Source: Paracoccus ravus
GTDB taxonomy: Bacteria > Pseudomonadota > Alphaproteobacteria > Rhodobacterales > Rhodobacteraceae
DNA: 62,818 nucleotides
NCBI RefSeq assembly: GCF_004522175.1
Contig: NZ_SDEB01000023.1
Span: 1-62,818, forward strand
Direction: 5' to 3'
Below, piece after piece: positions 44,242 through 52,674 of this stretch. The notes under the pieces are model-generated. The model was not told where the DNA came from. It saw nothing but the letters and a program-made list of their open reading frames with translations, and did no database searches. The position numbers were made by a program, and so were the translations under genes. Numbering within the stretch: the first letter of the stretch is position 1; each line of letters starts with the position of its first letter.

Positions 44242-45317
44242 AGGCGTCCCCCCCGGATCTGGCGGCGTGCCTCATCCAGAACGCTTTGAACCGCGAGGGA
44301 TAGTTCAAGCGGTACGAGGCCGCTTTCGCTGCGTCCTGCCCGGACCAGATCGCGGAAATGGTCTAGCATCGGGGCATATTGATCGGCACCATAGGGCAGA
44401 AATTGTCCGGCGGCGGCATCACGCAGGCGCTTTACCCTGCGCAAAAGCGGATTGGCCTTGAGGCGTGCTCTGAGTCCCGGCGGGTGGCCCTGAAGGGCGT
44501 CTGATGTGGAATCGCCCGTTTCGAGGTTCATCTTTAAGCTCATAAGCGTTTCCGACCCGACAACCGGCGCGCCGAGCTGCAAGACCCCATGCGTGCAAGA
44601 AACCGTGGCCGTGTTGGACGTGTGCGCATTCAGTGCCACGGTGATCTGCGAGGTTGCACCCGACCTGTGCAGAAGGCTGAGGTCACTGGTCAGGTCGATG
44701 CCTGCCGGGTCACGCTGTGCGCAGGCCCGGGTCGCGTCGATCGGACCAAGCAGATGGAGGGCCAAAGACACGCCATACACGCCGCGATCCAGCAGCGCAC
44801 CGCCATCCTCAGGGTCAAACAAAGACGCATGCGTCGCGGGTGTGACAGGATAGCCGAATGCAAATTGAAGCTGCACGGGCTTGCCGTAGCTCTGGCTTTT
44901 AAGCCGCTCGCTGAGCCTGCGGTAGGCCGGGAGCGCCAGGCACCAGAGGTTTTCGACCAGCAGACAGGATTTGTCCCGCGCCGCCTCAGCAAGCTTTCTG
45001 GCATCGTCCAGATTGGTGGTCAGCGGCTTTTCCACCAGCACGGGTTTGCCTGCCTCGATTGCCGTCAGCGCATCGCCAACGTGCGCGCCCGGACGCGAGC
45101 AAACATAGATGGCATCCACATCCGCCTGCCCGGCCAATTCCGCCATCGAGCCAAGCCCGCGCGGGATGCCAAATGCGCTGGCGAATTCCGTCGCGCGGGC
45201 GGTGTTCCGCGAGGCGACAGCCTGCACCGAATAATCCGGGGCGGAGGCCAAGGCCTGCATCATCCGCGCGGCCATGCGTCCAGTGCCGACAATTCCCAGT
45301 CTGATCTGATCCGCCAT
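44232..45317 (-). CDS. Gfo/Idh/MocA-family oxidoreductase (first of pair)
   Basis: A 361-residue NAD(P)-dependent sugar oxidoreductase. Rossmann motif IRLGIVGTGRMAARMMQALA, EKP motif KPVLVEKPLTTNL near residue 97, and a C-terminal half with DRGVYGVSLALHLLG. It lies eight bases after the upstream gene of the same family and overlaps the glycosyltransferase. Likely makes or modifies the nucleotide-linked sugar used by the glycosyltransferase. The two neighbours are not close duplicates. Confidence 0.87.
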   Translation of the reverse strand: MADQIRLGIVGTGRMAARMMQALASAPDYSVQAVASRNTARATEFASAFGIPRGLGSMAELAGQADVDAIYVCSRPGAHVGDALTAIEAGKPVLVEKPLTTNLDDARKLAEAARDKSCLLVENLWCLALPAYRRLSERLKSQSYGKPVQLQFAFGYPVTPATHASLFDPEDGGALLDRGVYGVSLALHLLGPIDATRACAQRDPAGIDLTSDLSLLHRSGATSQITVALNAHTSNTATVSCTHGVLQLGAPVVGSETLMSLKMNLETGDSTSDALQGHPPGLRARLKANPLLRRVKRLRDAAAGQFLPYGADQYAPMLDHFRDLVRAGRSESGLVPLELSLAVQSVLDEARRQIRGGRLCA

Positions 45318-45325
45318 TTATTCCT

Positions 45326-46459
45326 TCATCCCAGCGTCTCGGCCCAGGGCATCGGTGCAATCGGCTCACAGCGCGTCACCATCTGCTGCGCGCCCTTGGT
45401 TTCTCCCGCACCCTGAATCGCAAGGGTCACCTCTGTCAAATGCAGAGCCAGGTCGATCGACATGCGCGAGGGACGGCCTTCGGCGATAGCATTTGCCATT
45501 TCGGTGACACCTAGGGCAAAATTCATCGAGGCCGCGCCCCATCTGCCTACCTTGGGATGAGTTTCTCGGCCCAGTTTCAATCGCTTGGCAATGGGCGCCT
45601 CCATCAGCCTGCGACGCAGGTTAAAACGGCGGCGGAAACGGACCTTGGCCGCGTTGTTCCACGCTTCGTTCAGTTCGATCACCCCGCGGTCGCCGATGAT
45701 TTTCAGGGAATGATTGTGCGGGCCGATGATCGTGCATGTCAGGCGAGCCACGGCCCCGCTTTCAAAAAACAATGTTGCGACGGAAAAATCCGGCGCGGGA
45801 TTCTCAACCGGCAGCAAATCGGCGACCTGTCGGGATGACGCGGCCACAACGGTGCGGATCGAACCGAAGATCGAGATCAGCCAGGTCAGGTAATAGCCTG
45901 CGTGTTCCAGTGTGCAGCCTACCTCGAATTCATCCTCAGCGGGCCAAGACGTACCGCTTTCGCTGATCCAGTCGGCGTAGCGGGCCTGTGGGATGAAACC
46001 ATCATCGAGATCGGCGTAAATCACCCGTATCTTACCCGCCACGTTTTCTCGAACAGCCGCGCCGACGGTTTGCGCAGCTTCGCCAAGAAAGCTGCAGGGG
46101 GCTGAGGCCAGCATCAGCTTGCGATCGCGCGCCAGATTGCAAAGCGCCTGTGCATCAGAAAGCGTCATGGCCAAAGGTTTTTCGGTATAGACATGACAAC
46201 CGGCCTCAAGCCCGGCCTTGCCGATAGCGAAATGCGAGGAGGGGTTGGTTAGATTCAGCAGGATGCCGCCAGGGCCAATCGCGTCAAGCAGGGCCTCCTG
46301 GCTGCCGAACTGGGGTAATTTCCAGTAACTGCAAAACCGGGCAAGCCGATCGGGCCGCCGATCAAAAGCACCGATCAGCTCGAAATTCGTGCCAAGCTGA
46401 AAGGACCGCATGTAAAGATCGGCCACAAACCCGGTGCCTATGATACCAACCCTGATCAT
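45326..46459 (-). CDS. Gfo/Idh/MocA-family oxidoreductase (second of pair)
   Basis: A 377-residue relative: IRVGIIGTGFVADLYMRSFQ at the N-terminus, CHVYTEKPLAMTLSDAQALC for the EKP motif, and CTLEHAGYYLTWLISIFG in the substrate domain. First gene in the three-gene minus-strand unit. Plausibly acts with its neighbour as a two-step oxidation/reduction on a sugar, as in other envelope-polysaccharide loci; substrate not readable from sequence. The upstream side is an IS5 relic. Confidence 0.87.
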   Translation of the reverse strand: MIRVGIIGTGFVADLYMRSFQLGTNFELIGAFDRRPDRLARFCSYWKLPQFGSQEALLDAIGPGGILLNLTNPSSHFAIGKAGLEAGCHVYTEKPLAMTLSDAQALCNLARDRKLMLASAPCSFLGEAAQTVGAAVRENVAGKIRVIYADLDDGFIPQARYADWISESGTSWPAEDEFEVGCTLEHAGYYLTWLISIFGSIRTVVAASSRQVADLLPVENPAPDFSVATLFFESGAVARLTCTIIGPHNHSLKIIGDRGVIELNEAWNNAAKVRFRRRFNLRRRLMEAPIAKRLKLGRETHPKVGRWGAASMNFALGVTEMANAIAEGRPSRMSIDLALHLTEVTLAIQGAGETKGAQQMVTRCEPIAPMPWAETLG

Positions 46460-46578
46460 GTTTTTACCTGCAACTCTCTCTTGTCAGGAATGTCGATCGT
46501 ACCTGTTGATTGTCACTGAAAACCGGCCTGGCATTTTCATCAAGGATCGACCCACTTTCTGTTTTGCGCCGTCTGCTA

Positions 46579-47460
46579 GGTCCTGTTGACAAAAGCCACT
46601 CTCACGGGGCTCGACGCATGATTCAAGCTGGTATCTGCGGGTGAGAGCAGAGGATTCAAGGGCTAGGGTCAGGATGCATTGTTTTCGCGCGAACAGCATG
46701 ATTCACGGCCTCGAAGACGGAGCGGTGACATGAGCGATCTTTTCTGGCTGACCGACGCGCAGATGGCGCGCCTGCCCCTTTCTTCCCCCAGCCTCATGGT
46801 AAGCCTCGGGTCGATGACAGGCGGGTTCTGAGCGGGATTATCTTCATCAATCGCAATGGCCTGCGTTGGCGGGATGCTCCTGCCGCCTATGGTGCGCATA
46901 AGACGGTCTACAGCCGGTGGAAGCGGTGGAGCGAGAACGGCATCTTTGCCAGGATGATGGCAGGTCTGGCCGCTGAGCACGGCGAAGAGAAGACCGTGAT
47001 GATCGACGCGACATATCTCAAGGCCCCTCGAACGGCGATCAGCATGGCCGCCAAACAGGGGGCGTGGTCGTCCGATCAGTCGCACCAAAGGCGGCATGAC
47101 CACCAAGCTGCACGCTGCCACGGTCAGGGACGACGGATCGACCTGTTCGTCACCGCCGGACAGGTCAGCGATTGCATCGGCGCACGCGCATTGCTCAGCG
47201 GCCTCCCAAACGTCAAATGACTGCTCGGGGATCGTGGCTATGACGCTGACTGATTTAGAGAAGCGTTGCAGGACAAGGGGATACGCGCCTGCATCCCCAG
47301 CCGAAAGAAGCGCAAGACACCTGTCAAACACGAAAAACGCCGATACAAGCGGCGCAATCGCATCGAGATAATGTGCGGAAGGCTCAAGGATTGGAGGCGT
47401 GTGGCCACCCGCTACGACCAGTGCCCGAAGGTCTTCCTTTCGGCCATGACAAGGGAGTAG
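46579..47460 (+). mobile_element. Broken IS5-family insertion sequence
   Basis: The transposase frame starts at 46730 (MSDLFWLTDAQMARL), shifts around 46790, continues as SGIIFINRNGLRWRDAP and then RWKRWSENGIFARMMAGLAA EHGEEKTVMIDATYL, shifts near 47060, and resumes to LPNVKW, where a TGA replaces the expected next codons (47218). KRRYKRRNRIEIMCGRLKDW completes the DDE signature (YREK-like) before the TAG at 47460. The possible left end is near GGTCCTGTTGACAA at 46579. At least two frameshifts and one nonsense change, so inactive. Confidence 0.8.
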
Positions 47461-47529
47461 CGGCACGGCTCAGCATTCTGCCGACGGGCCGATTGTCGGC
47501 TGGCAGACCGGGCTACGACGCTGACGCGC

Positions 47530-47788
47530 AGTGTTGAAGCACAGAGATATAAGCGCCCGGCCGGAAGGGGCAAAAGAGAACCTTGTAAACGGGCGCCGCT
47601 GCAAAGGACGCAAACCTATCGAGATCATGTTCGGCTGCCTCAGCCACTGGCAAAGCGTCGGGAAGCCGGCCCCCGGACTGTGTGGTGATCCGCCTCTGAG
47701 GTCGCGACCCGATGCGCCTTTCTCCTCGCCGCGGCGGTCATTTTCCGACCATGATCAACAACGAACTCTGACCCCGGAGGTCATCTAG
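47530..47788 (+). pseudogene. Second IS5 transposase C-terminal scrap
   Basis: RRCKGRKPIEIMFGCLSHWQ repeats the IS5 signature already seen at 47340-47400, followed by unrelated sequence. It is a leftover of another copy inserted next to the first. Bases 47789-47892 hold nothing recognisable. Confidence 0.5.
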
Positions 47789-47892
47789 GCGGCAAGCTGT
47801 TGATCGCGGTCATCAGCGCGCCCGCGGTCTGGACATCCATCGCGCGGTTTCTTGCGGTCAGGGAGCGTCATGGTGCCGTTACAGGGACCGGC

Positions 47893-48798
47893 CTAATCGA
47901 CGGGCGTCCATTCCGCCGTGGGGTCGAAGCGCTCGATCGCGGCGGCCTTGTCCAGCGTCTCGGGGCCTAGATCGGCCTGATAGAGAATGCCGGACTCGCC
48001 GACCATGAAGCTCATGATACCGCTGTCGCCATAGGCTGCGGGATAGGCCACCAGCGCGTGGCTCGCGACCATGTTCCCGCCGATCATGTAGTCATAGCTC
48101 CCGCCCGGCGCGGCGGGGCCTTGGCCCTGCAGGATGCGGAAGTAATAGCCCTCATAGGGTTCCGGCTCTCGGTCCTCGCCCGCATCATCGCTGAAGCCGG
48201 TGAAACTGGCGCGGGCAAGGCTTTCATCGAATGGGGCGGGGTCCTCGCCGGCGGCGGCGGGCCAGTATAGGCCGTCCTTCTGGCCCGGCGCGGACAGGAT
48301 CGACGCCGCGAATTCCAGCACCCCATCGCCGTCCCGGTCCGCTTGGCGGTAGTGCGACTGGATCTGCGGGACGCGGCGCAAAAGCGCGATGACCTGCAAT
48401 TCGTTGCGGCCGATCCGGCGGGCCAGGACCTCTTCGCGCGCGCCCTCGGCGTCAAAGCTCCAGCCGGAGGCATCCTTGACCAGATCGGCGGGAAAGGGCC
48501 ACATCTCGCGCCCGGCCATCAGGGTCAGCCGGTCTTGGCCAGCAGGCTCCAGCCGGTGAATCACATGCATGTCGGCAAGGAACTGGCCCCAGATCTCGCG
48601 ATCCTCATCCGGGTTGCCGGTCGAGACGACATCTTCGTTCTCGGCACCGAAGATCGCGAGCACCTGCGCCCGGTCCTTGGCGTCAAGGGCTGCGACCAGG
48701 GTCTCGACGGCGGCCTCGGGGCTGGCAAAGACCTGGGGCGCGGCATATGCCAGCGAGGCCGAGCCAAGCAGCATCAGGCCGGACAAGAGCGCCTTCAT
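47893..48798 (-). CDS. DUF2950 exported protein
   Basis: A 301-residue exported protein with a Sec signal (MKALLSGLMLLGSASLAYAA) and the DUF2950 order: PQVFASPEAAVETLVAALDA, GRNELQVIALLRRVPQIQSH, DGLYWPAAAGEDPAPF, and PYEGYYFRILQGQGPAAPGG near residue 217 with YPAAYGDSGIMSFMVG. Function is unknown. Its ATG overlaps the stop of the DUF3300 gene, and its GGAGGA ribosome site is part of the codons for the Gly-Arg tail of that protein, so the two are coupled. Confidence 0.88.
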   Translation of the reverse strand: MKALLSGLMLLGSASLAYAAPQVFASPEAAVETLVAALDAKDRAQVLAIFGAENEDVVSTGNPDEDREIWGQFLADMHVIHRLEPAGQDRLTLMAGREMWPFPADLVKDASGWSFDAEGAREEVLARRIGRNELQVIALLRRVPQIQSHYRQADRDGDGVLEFAASILSAPGQKDGLYWPAAAGEDPAPFDESLARASFTGFSDDAGEDREPEPYEGYYFRILQGQGPAAPGGSYDYMIGGNMVASHALVAYPAAYGDSGIMSFMVGESGILYQADLGPETLDKAAAIERFDPTAEWTPVD

Positions 48799-50348
48799 CG
48801 TCTTCCTCCTCTTCCGCCGCCGCCACGCGGCCGCGAACCCATGCTGCTGCGCCCGCGATGGCTTGCTGCCGAAGGGCGCGGTCCCGAGGGCCGATGGAAT
48901 GCGCTTGCGGGTCGGCTGGGCGCATGGGCCTTGGGGAGTTTGTGTTGTTTGGGCTTCGAGACATGCGCGCGCGGCGCGGCGTGCTGCCCCGACGGCCGCC
49001 GTGTCGTCTCGGGCCGGGCCTGACGGTTTGCCGGGGGCTGGCGCTTGGCCGCCGCCTGTCCGGCCTTTTTCTTGACGGCCGCGAGGTTCGCCGGTTTTGC
49101 CCCCGATGCCTTGCGGGCCTCGATCTTTTTCTTAGCCGCCTCGCGATTGGCCGGGGTGGCGATCGGGCGATGGTTCGGGCGACCATCCGGGCCATTGCCG
49201 ATGGCCTGTTGGATATTCCCGCGGTCGATCCGCGGGCGGTCGCCAGCACCTATGCTGATACGGTCTTGGCCGCCGATCCTGTCGCGGTCGATATTCACGC
49301 GATCCCGGTCGATATTGATGTCGCCACGCTGGATATTGCGGTCGCCGCGATCGATGGTGATGTCGCCACGATCCCAGTCGATATCGTCATCGACATCCCG
49401 GCCATGCCAATCGTCGTCGTCAAAGATCTCGTCAAGGATGACCGCCCCGCCCAGCAGTACGCCCCCCGTCAGCAGGATGTCGTCCCAGTCGGTATCGTCG
49501 GCGGCATAGCTGTAGCCATAGTGATAGGGCGGCTGACCAGAGGGGGCAGGGGTGGTATAGACCACATTGCTGTCATAGGTCGGGACATAGACCACGCCGG
49601 GATCGGCGGGCGCGATCTGGATCTTGTCATTGACCGTCTCGACATTCTGGACCGGGCTGTCCGAGAGAAAACCCATTTTCTCGGCCTTGCCGCGCAGCCG
49701 CTGGATCGAGGCCAGCACCTCGTCGGTCTGCCCGACCACCGCCTCGCCCGCCTGCTCGGTCCAGTCGATATTGTCGCTCATCCGCGTGACGACATCGGGA
49801 AAGCCCGCGGCGAGTTCGCGGACGCTGTCATCCCAGGTCTCGGCGGCGGCCTGTTTCGCACGCTCCTTGTCCGAGGCCCCGGCATTTGCCGCCACGAAAT
49901 TTCCCGCCTTTGCCACGTCCAGCGGAAAGGTCGTGGCGACAAGCGTGGGGGTCAGAAGCGGGTCGGGAAACAATGCGACCGCCCCGAAAAGTGTGTCGAG
50001 CTCATCCGCAGAAAGCGTGCCTTCGGCGCTGATCGCGGCACGCATTTCGGCCGAGGGCATCCGGGCGCAGGGAATGTCGAGCGTCATCCCCACCGCGAGG
50101 TTCTCGGGCCGGCCGCCAAGCGCGTCGCGATTCGCCTCGAGGATCAGGCCGTACAGATTGGAATCCCCGTAGACCCGTGCCGCGAGACGGCTCAGCGTCT
50201 CGCCGCTGGCGACGACATGCGGGCTGCCGCAGGGCAGGCTATCCTGGGCCAACACGGGACCGGCCATGGAGGTCAGGACAAGGGCCGCGACTGCACCCCG
50301 CCCGGCCGATTTTGCAACAGATGGTCGACAGGCGGTTCCGTGAGGCAT
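48795..50348 (-). CDS. DUF3300 exported protein with LysM
   Basis: A 517-residue envelope protein. After a signal peptide (residues about 1-37) comes a LysM peptidoglycan-binding module (HVVASGETLSRLAARVYGDS), then DUF3300 (VALFPDPLLTPTLVATTFPL to YVPTYDSNVVYTTPAPSGQP, residues about 125-265), a region of short repeats of the type DRGD or INIDRDR (residues about 310-370), and a long basic, low-complexity tail ending GGGGRGGRR. The ATG at 50348 precedes the best signal peptide. DUF3300 genes nearly always neighbour DUF2950, as here. LysM fusion places the pair at the cell wall. Confidence 0.86.
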   Translation of the reverse strand: MPHGTACRPSVAKSAGRGAVAALVLTSMAGPVLAQDSLPCGSPHVVASGETLSRLAARVYGDSNLYGLILEANRDALGGRPENLAVGMTLDIPCARMPSAEMRAAISAEGTLSADELDTLFGAVALFPDPLLTPTLVATTFPLDVAKAGNFVAANAGASDKERAKQAAAETWDDSVRELAAGFPDVVTRMSDNIDWTEQAGEAVVGQTDEVLASIQRLRGKAEKMGFLSDSPVQNVETVNDKIQIAPADPGVVYVPTYDSNVVYTTPAPSGQPPYHYGYSYAADDTDWDDILLTGGVLLGGAVILDEIFDDDDWHGRDVDDDIDWDRGDITIDRGDRNIQRGDINIDRDRVNIDRDRIGGQDRISIGAGDRPRIDRGNIQQAIGNGPDGRPNHRPIATPANREAAKKKIEARKASGAKPANLAAVKKKAGQAAAKRQPPANRQARPETTRRPSGQHAAPRAHVSKPKQHKLPKAHAPSRPASAFHRPSGPRPSAASHRGRSSMGSRPRGGGGRGGRR

Positions 50349-50554
50349 GCTGCGCCTTTCCAGAGTCCAGCCGCTTCGCGCGCGGATCGCTTTCAAGCTT
50401 ATTGCGAAAATTGCCATCCGCCAACGGGCTTGTGACGCGGATCAGGATCCGAGCGGCCTGAGGGGCAGCAGCGACAGATTAGCGATAGCGGCAGGGCTCA
50501 TCCCTCGCTAAGCTCAGGTTGAAATTCGCAGGAAATTTTTCTTTGGATCAGGAA

Positions 50555-51565
50555 ATGACTGCAACGCGATCGGCGCGGCGCGCCCTGATTTCCGGCGTTG
50601 CTGGCTATATCGGAAGCCACGCCGCCCTGTGCTTTCTGGATGCCGGCTGGCAGGTTTCCGGGATCGACGACCTGTCGATGGGGCATCGCGATCGCGTGCC
50701 CAAGGGCGTGGTCTTTCACGAGCTTGGCATAGGCGCGGATGAGACGGCGGCGCTGCTCGCCCGCGATATGCCAGATGTGGTCCTGCATTTCGCGGCCAGA
50801 ACCAGCGTCGATGAATCTGTGCGCCTGCCGGGGGGCTATTACGACACGAATACCGGGCAGGCTGCGCGTTTCTTCGCCGCGGCGGCGCGGGCCGGGGTAG
50901 GGGCCATCGTCCATTCCTCGACCGCGGCGGTCTATGGCGAGGCCGGCGAAGTCCCGGTCGACGAAGCCTGCCCGCTGCGTCCGGCGTCGCCTTATGGCCG
51001 CGCCAAGCTGGCCGCGGAATGGGCGCTGGCGGATGTCGGGCAGGCCAGCGGGACGCGGCATGTGATCCTGCGATATTTCAATGTCGCTGGGGCCGATCCG
51101 CAGGGCCGGGCCGGGCCGGGCGATCGGGCGCAGCATCTGATCAAGATCGTGGCCGAGGCCGCTGCGGGCCTGCGCGACCTCGTCCGGATCAATGGCACCG
51201 ATTACGCCACGCCCGATGGCACGGCGATCCGCGATTTCATCCATGTCTCGGACCTTGCCCGGGCCCATCTGTCGGCAGCCGAATACCTGCTGGACGGAGG
51301 CCCGAGCGCGGTGCTGAATTGCGGCTGCGGGCGGGGCTATTCCGTCCGCGAGGTGATTGCCGCCGGGCTGGCGCTTGGCCCGCATCGCTTTGTGGTGACC
51401 GAAGGCGCGCGGCGTCCCGGAGATATTGCGCGGATCACCGCGGATCCGTCGCGCCTGCGGCGAATTCTGGATTGGACGCCAGATTGCAGCAGCCTCGACA
51501 GGATGCTCGCAACCGCTGTGGCCTGGGAGCAGGCCCGCGCAATCCGGGCCAAGGCGGTATCGTGA
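50555..51565 (+). CDS. galE: UDP-glucose 4-epimerase
   Basis: Interconverts UDP-glucose and UDP-galactose (or the N-acetyl forms) for polysaccharide synthesis. The 336-residue extended SDR has GVAGYIGSHAAL (NAD site), the catalytic Ser-Tyr-Lys as HSSTAAVYGE and SPYGRAKLAAEW, and RYFNVAGADPQGRAGP. ATG at 50555 with AGGAA before it is preferred over a TTG at 50519. It leads the cluster; the next gene's GTG overlaps its stop. Confidence 0.92.
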   Translation: MTATRSARRALISGVAGYIGSHAALCFLDAGWQVSGIDDLSMGHRDRVPKGVVFHELGIGADETAALLARDMPDVVLHFAARTSVDESVRLPGGYYDTNTGQAARFFAAAARAGVGAIVHSSTAAVYGEAGEVPVDEACPLRPASPYGRAKLAAEWALADVGQASGTRHVILRYFNVAGADPQGRAGPGDRAQHLIKIVAEAAAGLRDLVRINGTDYATPDGTAIRDFIHVSDLARAHLSAAEYLLDGGPSAVLNCGCGRGYSVREVIAAGLALGPHRFVVTEGARRPGDIARITADPSRLRRILDWTPDCSSLDRMLATAVAWEQARAIRAKAVS

Positions 51566-52674
51566 CGCCGGGCGGCCCTCTGGTCTCGGTCGTCGTCCCG
51601 GCCCATGACGCCGAGGCGACGCTGGCGCGCACACTCGAGAGCGTCATGAACCAGAGCCATCAGGCGCTGGACGTGCTGGTCGTCGATGACGGTTCACGGG
51701 ACCGCACCAGCGAGATCGGGGCGGCGCTGGCGCGGCGCGACCCGCGTCTGCGCCTGATCCGGACACGGAATGGCGGCGTGGCCAAGGCGCGCAATGCCGC
51801 GCTTTCCTCCGCCCGGGGCGAGTTCATCGCCTGGATCGACGCCGACGATTTGTGGCATCCCGAGAAACTTGCAAGGCAGCTTGCGCTTTATGCCGCGGCA
51901 GAGACCCCTCCGGCCTTTGTCTATGCCGGATACCGGATGATTGATGCGCAGGACCGTATCATCCCGGCGCATCGCCCGTTGAGCGACCTGAGCGGCGACA
52001 CGCTGTGCTTGCAGATGGCGACGAATTTCTTCAGTAACATCAGCAGTATCCTGACCAGAACAGAGTTCGTGCGCCATCTGGGCGGCCATGAGCCGGGCCT
52101 GCGGGCATGGGGCGTCGAAGGGGCCGAGGATCTGCTGATGCAATTGCAGCTGATGCGCTTTGGACCCGCTTTATGTTGCCGTGAGGCGCTGGTCGGTTAC
52201 CGGATGCATGCGACGAACATGTCGCGCGATGCGCGCCGCGCCGCCGCTTCGAATCTTCGCGTCATCGAGATGGTGGCGCGCGACTATCCGGCCTTGCCCG
52301 GCTGGGTCGTCGATCAGGCCCGCGCTCGGGTCGTGGGTTTCGTGCCCCTGATCGCGCTGGCGGGCCATCCGGTCGCCGCGTTGAAGCTGCTGGCCCGGCT
52401 CTGGCATGAACAGCCCGGCGCGACGACGGCAATGGCACTGCGGGTGCTGCGGCACGGGCTGCGCCACGGTCGCGGGGCAGGGGGAAAGCCGGACCCGGCC
52501 CTGGGGTTGGACTTTGCCGACGCCGACCCGACAAGCGCGGTCTGGTCCCGTCCGATGCTGCTGCCGCCACGTCACGAGATGCGGCTGCACGAGGCCGACC
52601 GGCTGGTCCGGCGCGCCTTATCAGGGCGTGATGGCCCGTCATGGTCGGCGCAAGACGGGGAGCGGGTCGCGTGA
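51562..52674 (+). CDS. Family 2 glycosyltransferase
   Basis: A 370-residue GT-A glycosyltransferase. It starts PLVSVVVPAHDAEATLARTL, with DDGSRDRT for the nucleotide site, the DxD motif WIDADDLWHPEKL near residue 95, and a catalytic-base region WGVEGAEDLLMQLQ. GTG at 51562 overlaps the galE stop (GTGA). C-terminal 100 residues look like an added helical domain. Probably adds a sugar to the repeat unit made in this cluster. Confidence 0.9.
   Translation: MTPGGPLVSVVVPAHDAEATLARTLESVMNQSHQALDVLVVDDGSRDRTSEIGAALARRDPRLRLIRTRNGGVAKARNAALSSARGEFIAWIDADDLWHPEKLARQLALYAAAETPPAFVYAGYRMIDAQDRIIPAHRPLSDLSGDTLCLQMATNFFSNISSILTRTEFVRHLGGHEPGLRAWGVEGAEDLLMQLQLMRFGPALCCREALVGYRMHATNMSRDARRAAASNLRVIEMVARDYPALPGWVVDQARARVVGFVPLIALAGHPVAALKLLARLWHEQPGATTAMALRVLRHGLRHGRGAGGKPDPALGLDFADADPTSAVWSRPMLLPPRHEMRLHEADRLVRRALSGRDGPSWSAQDGERVA

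Noticed and set aside
42991..46459. Assigning the two Gfo/Idh genes to a named sugar pathway
   Set aside because: The family motifs show only NAD(P) sugar oxidoreductase activity; no residue pattern identifies a sugar.
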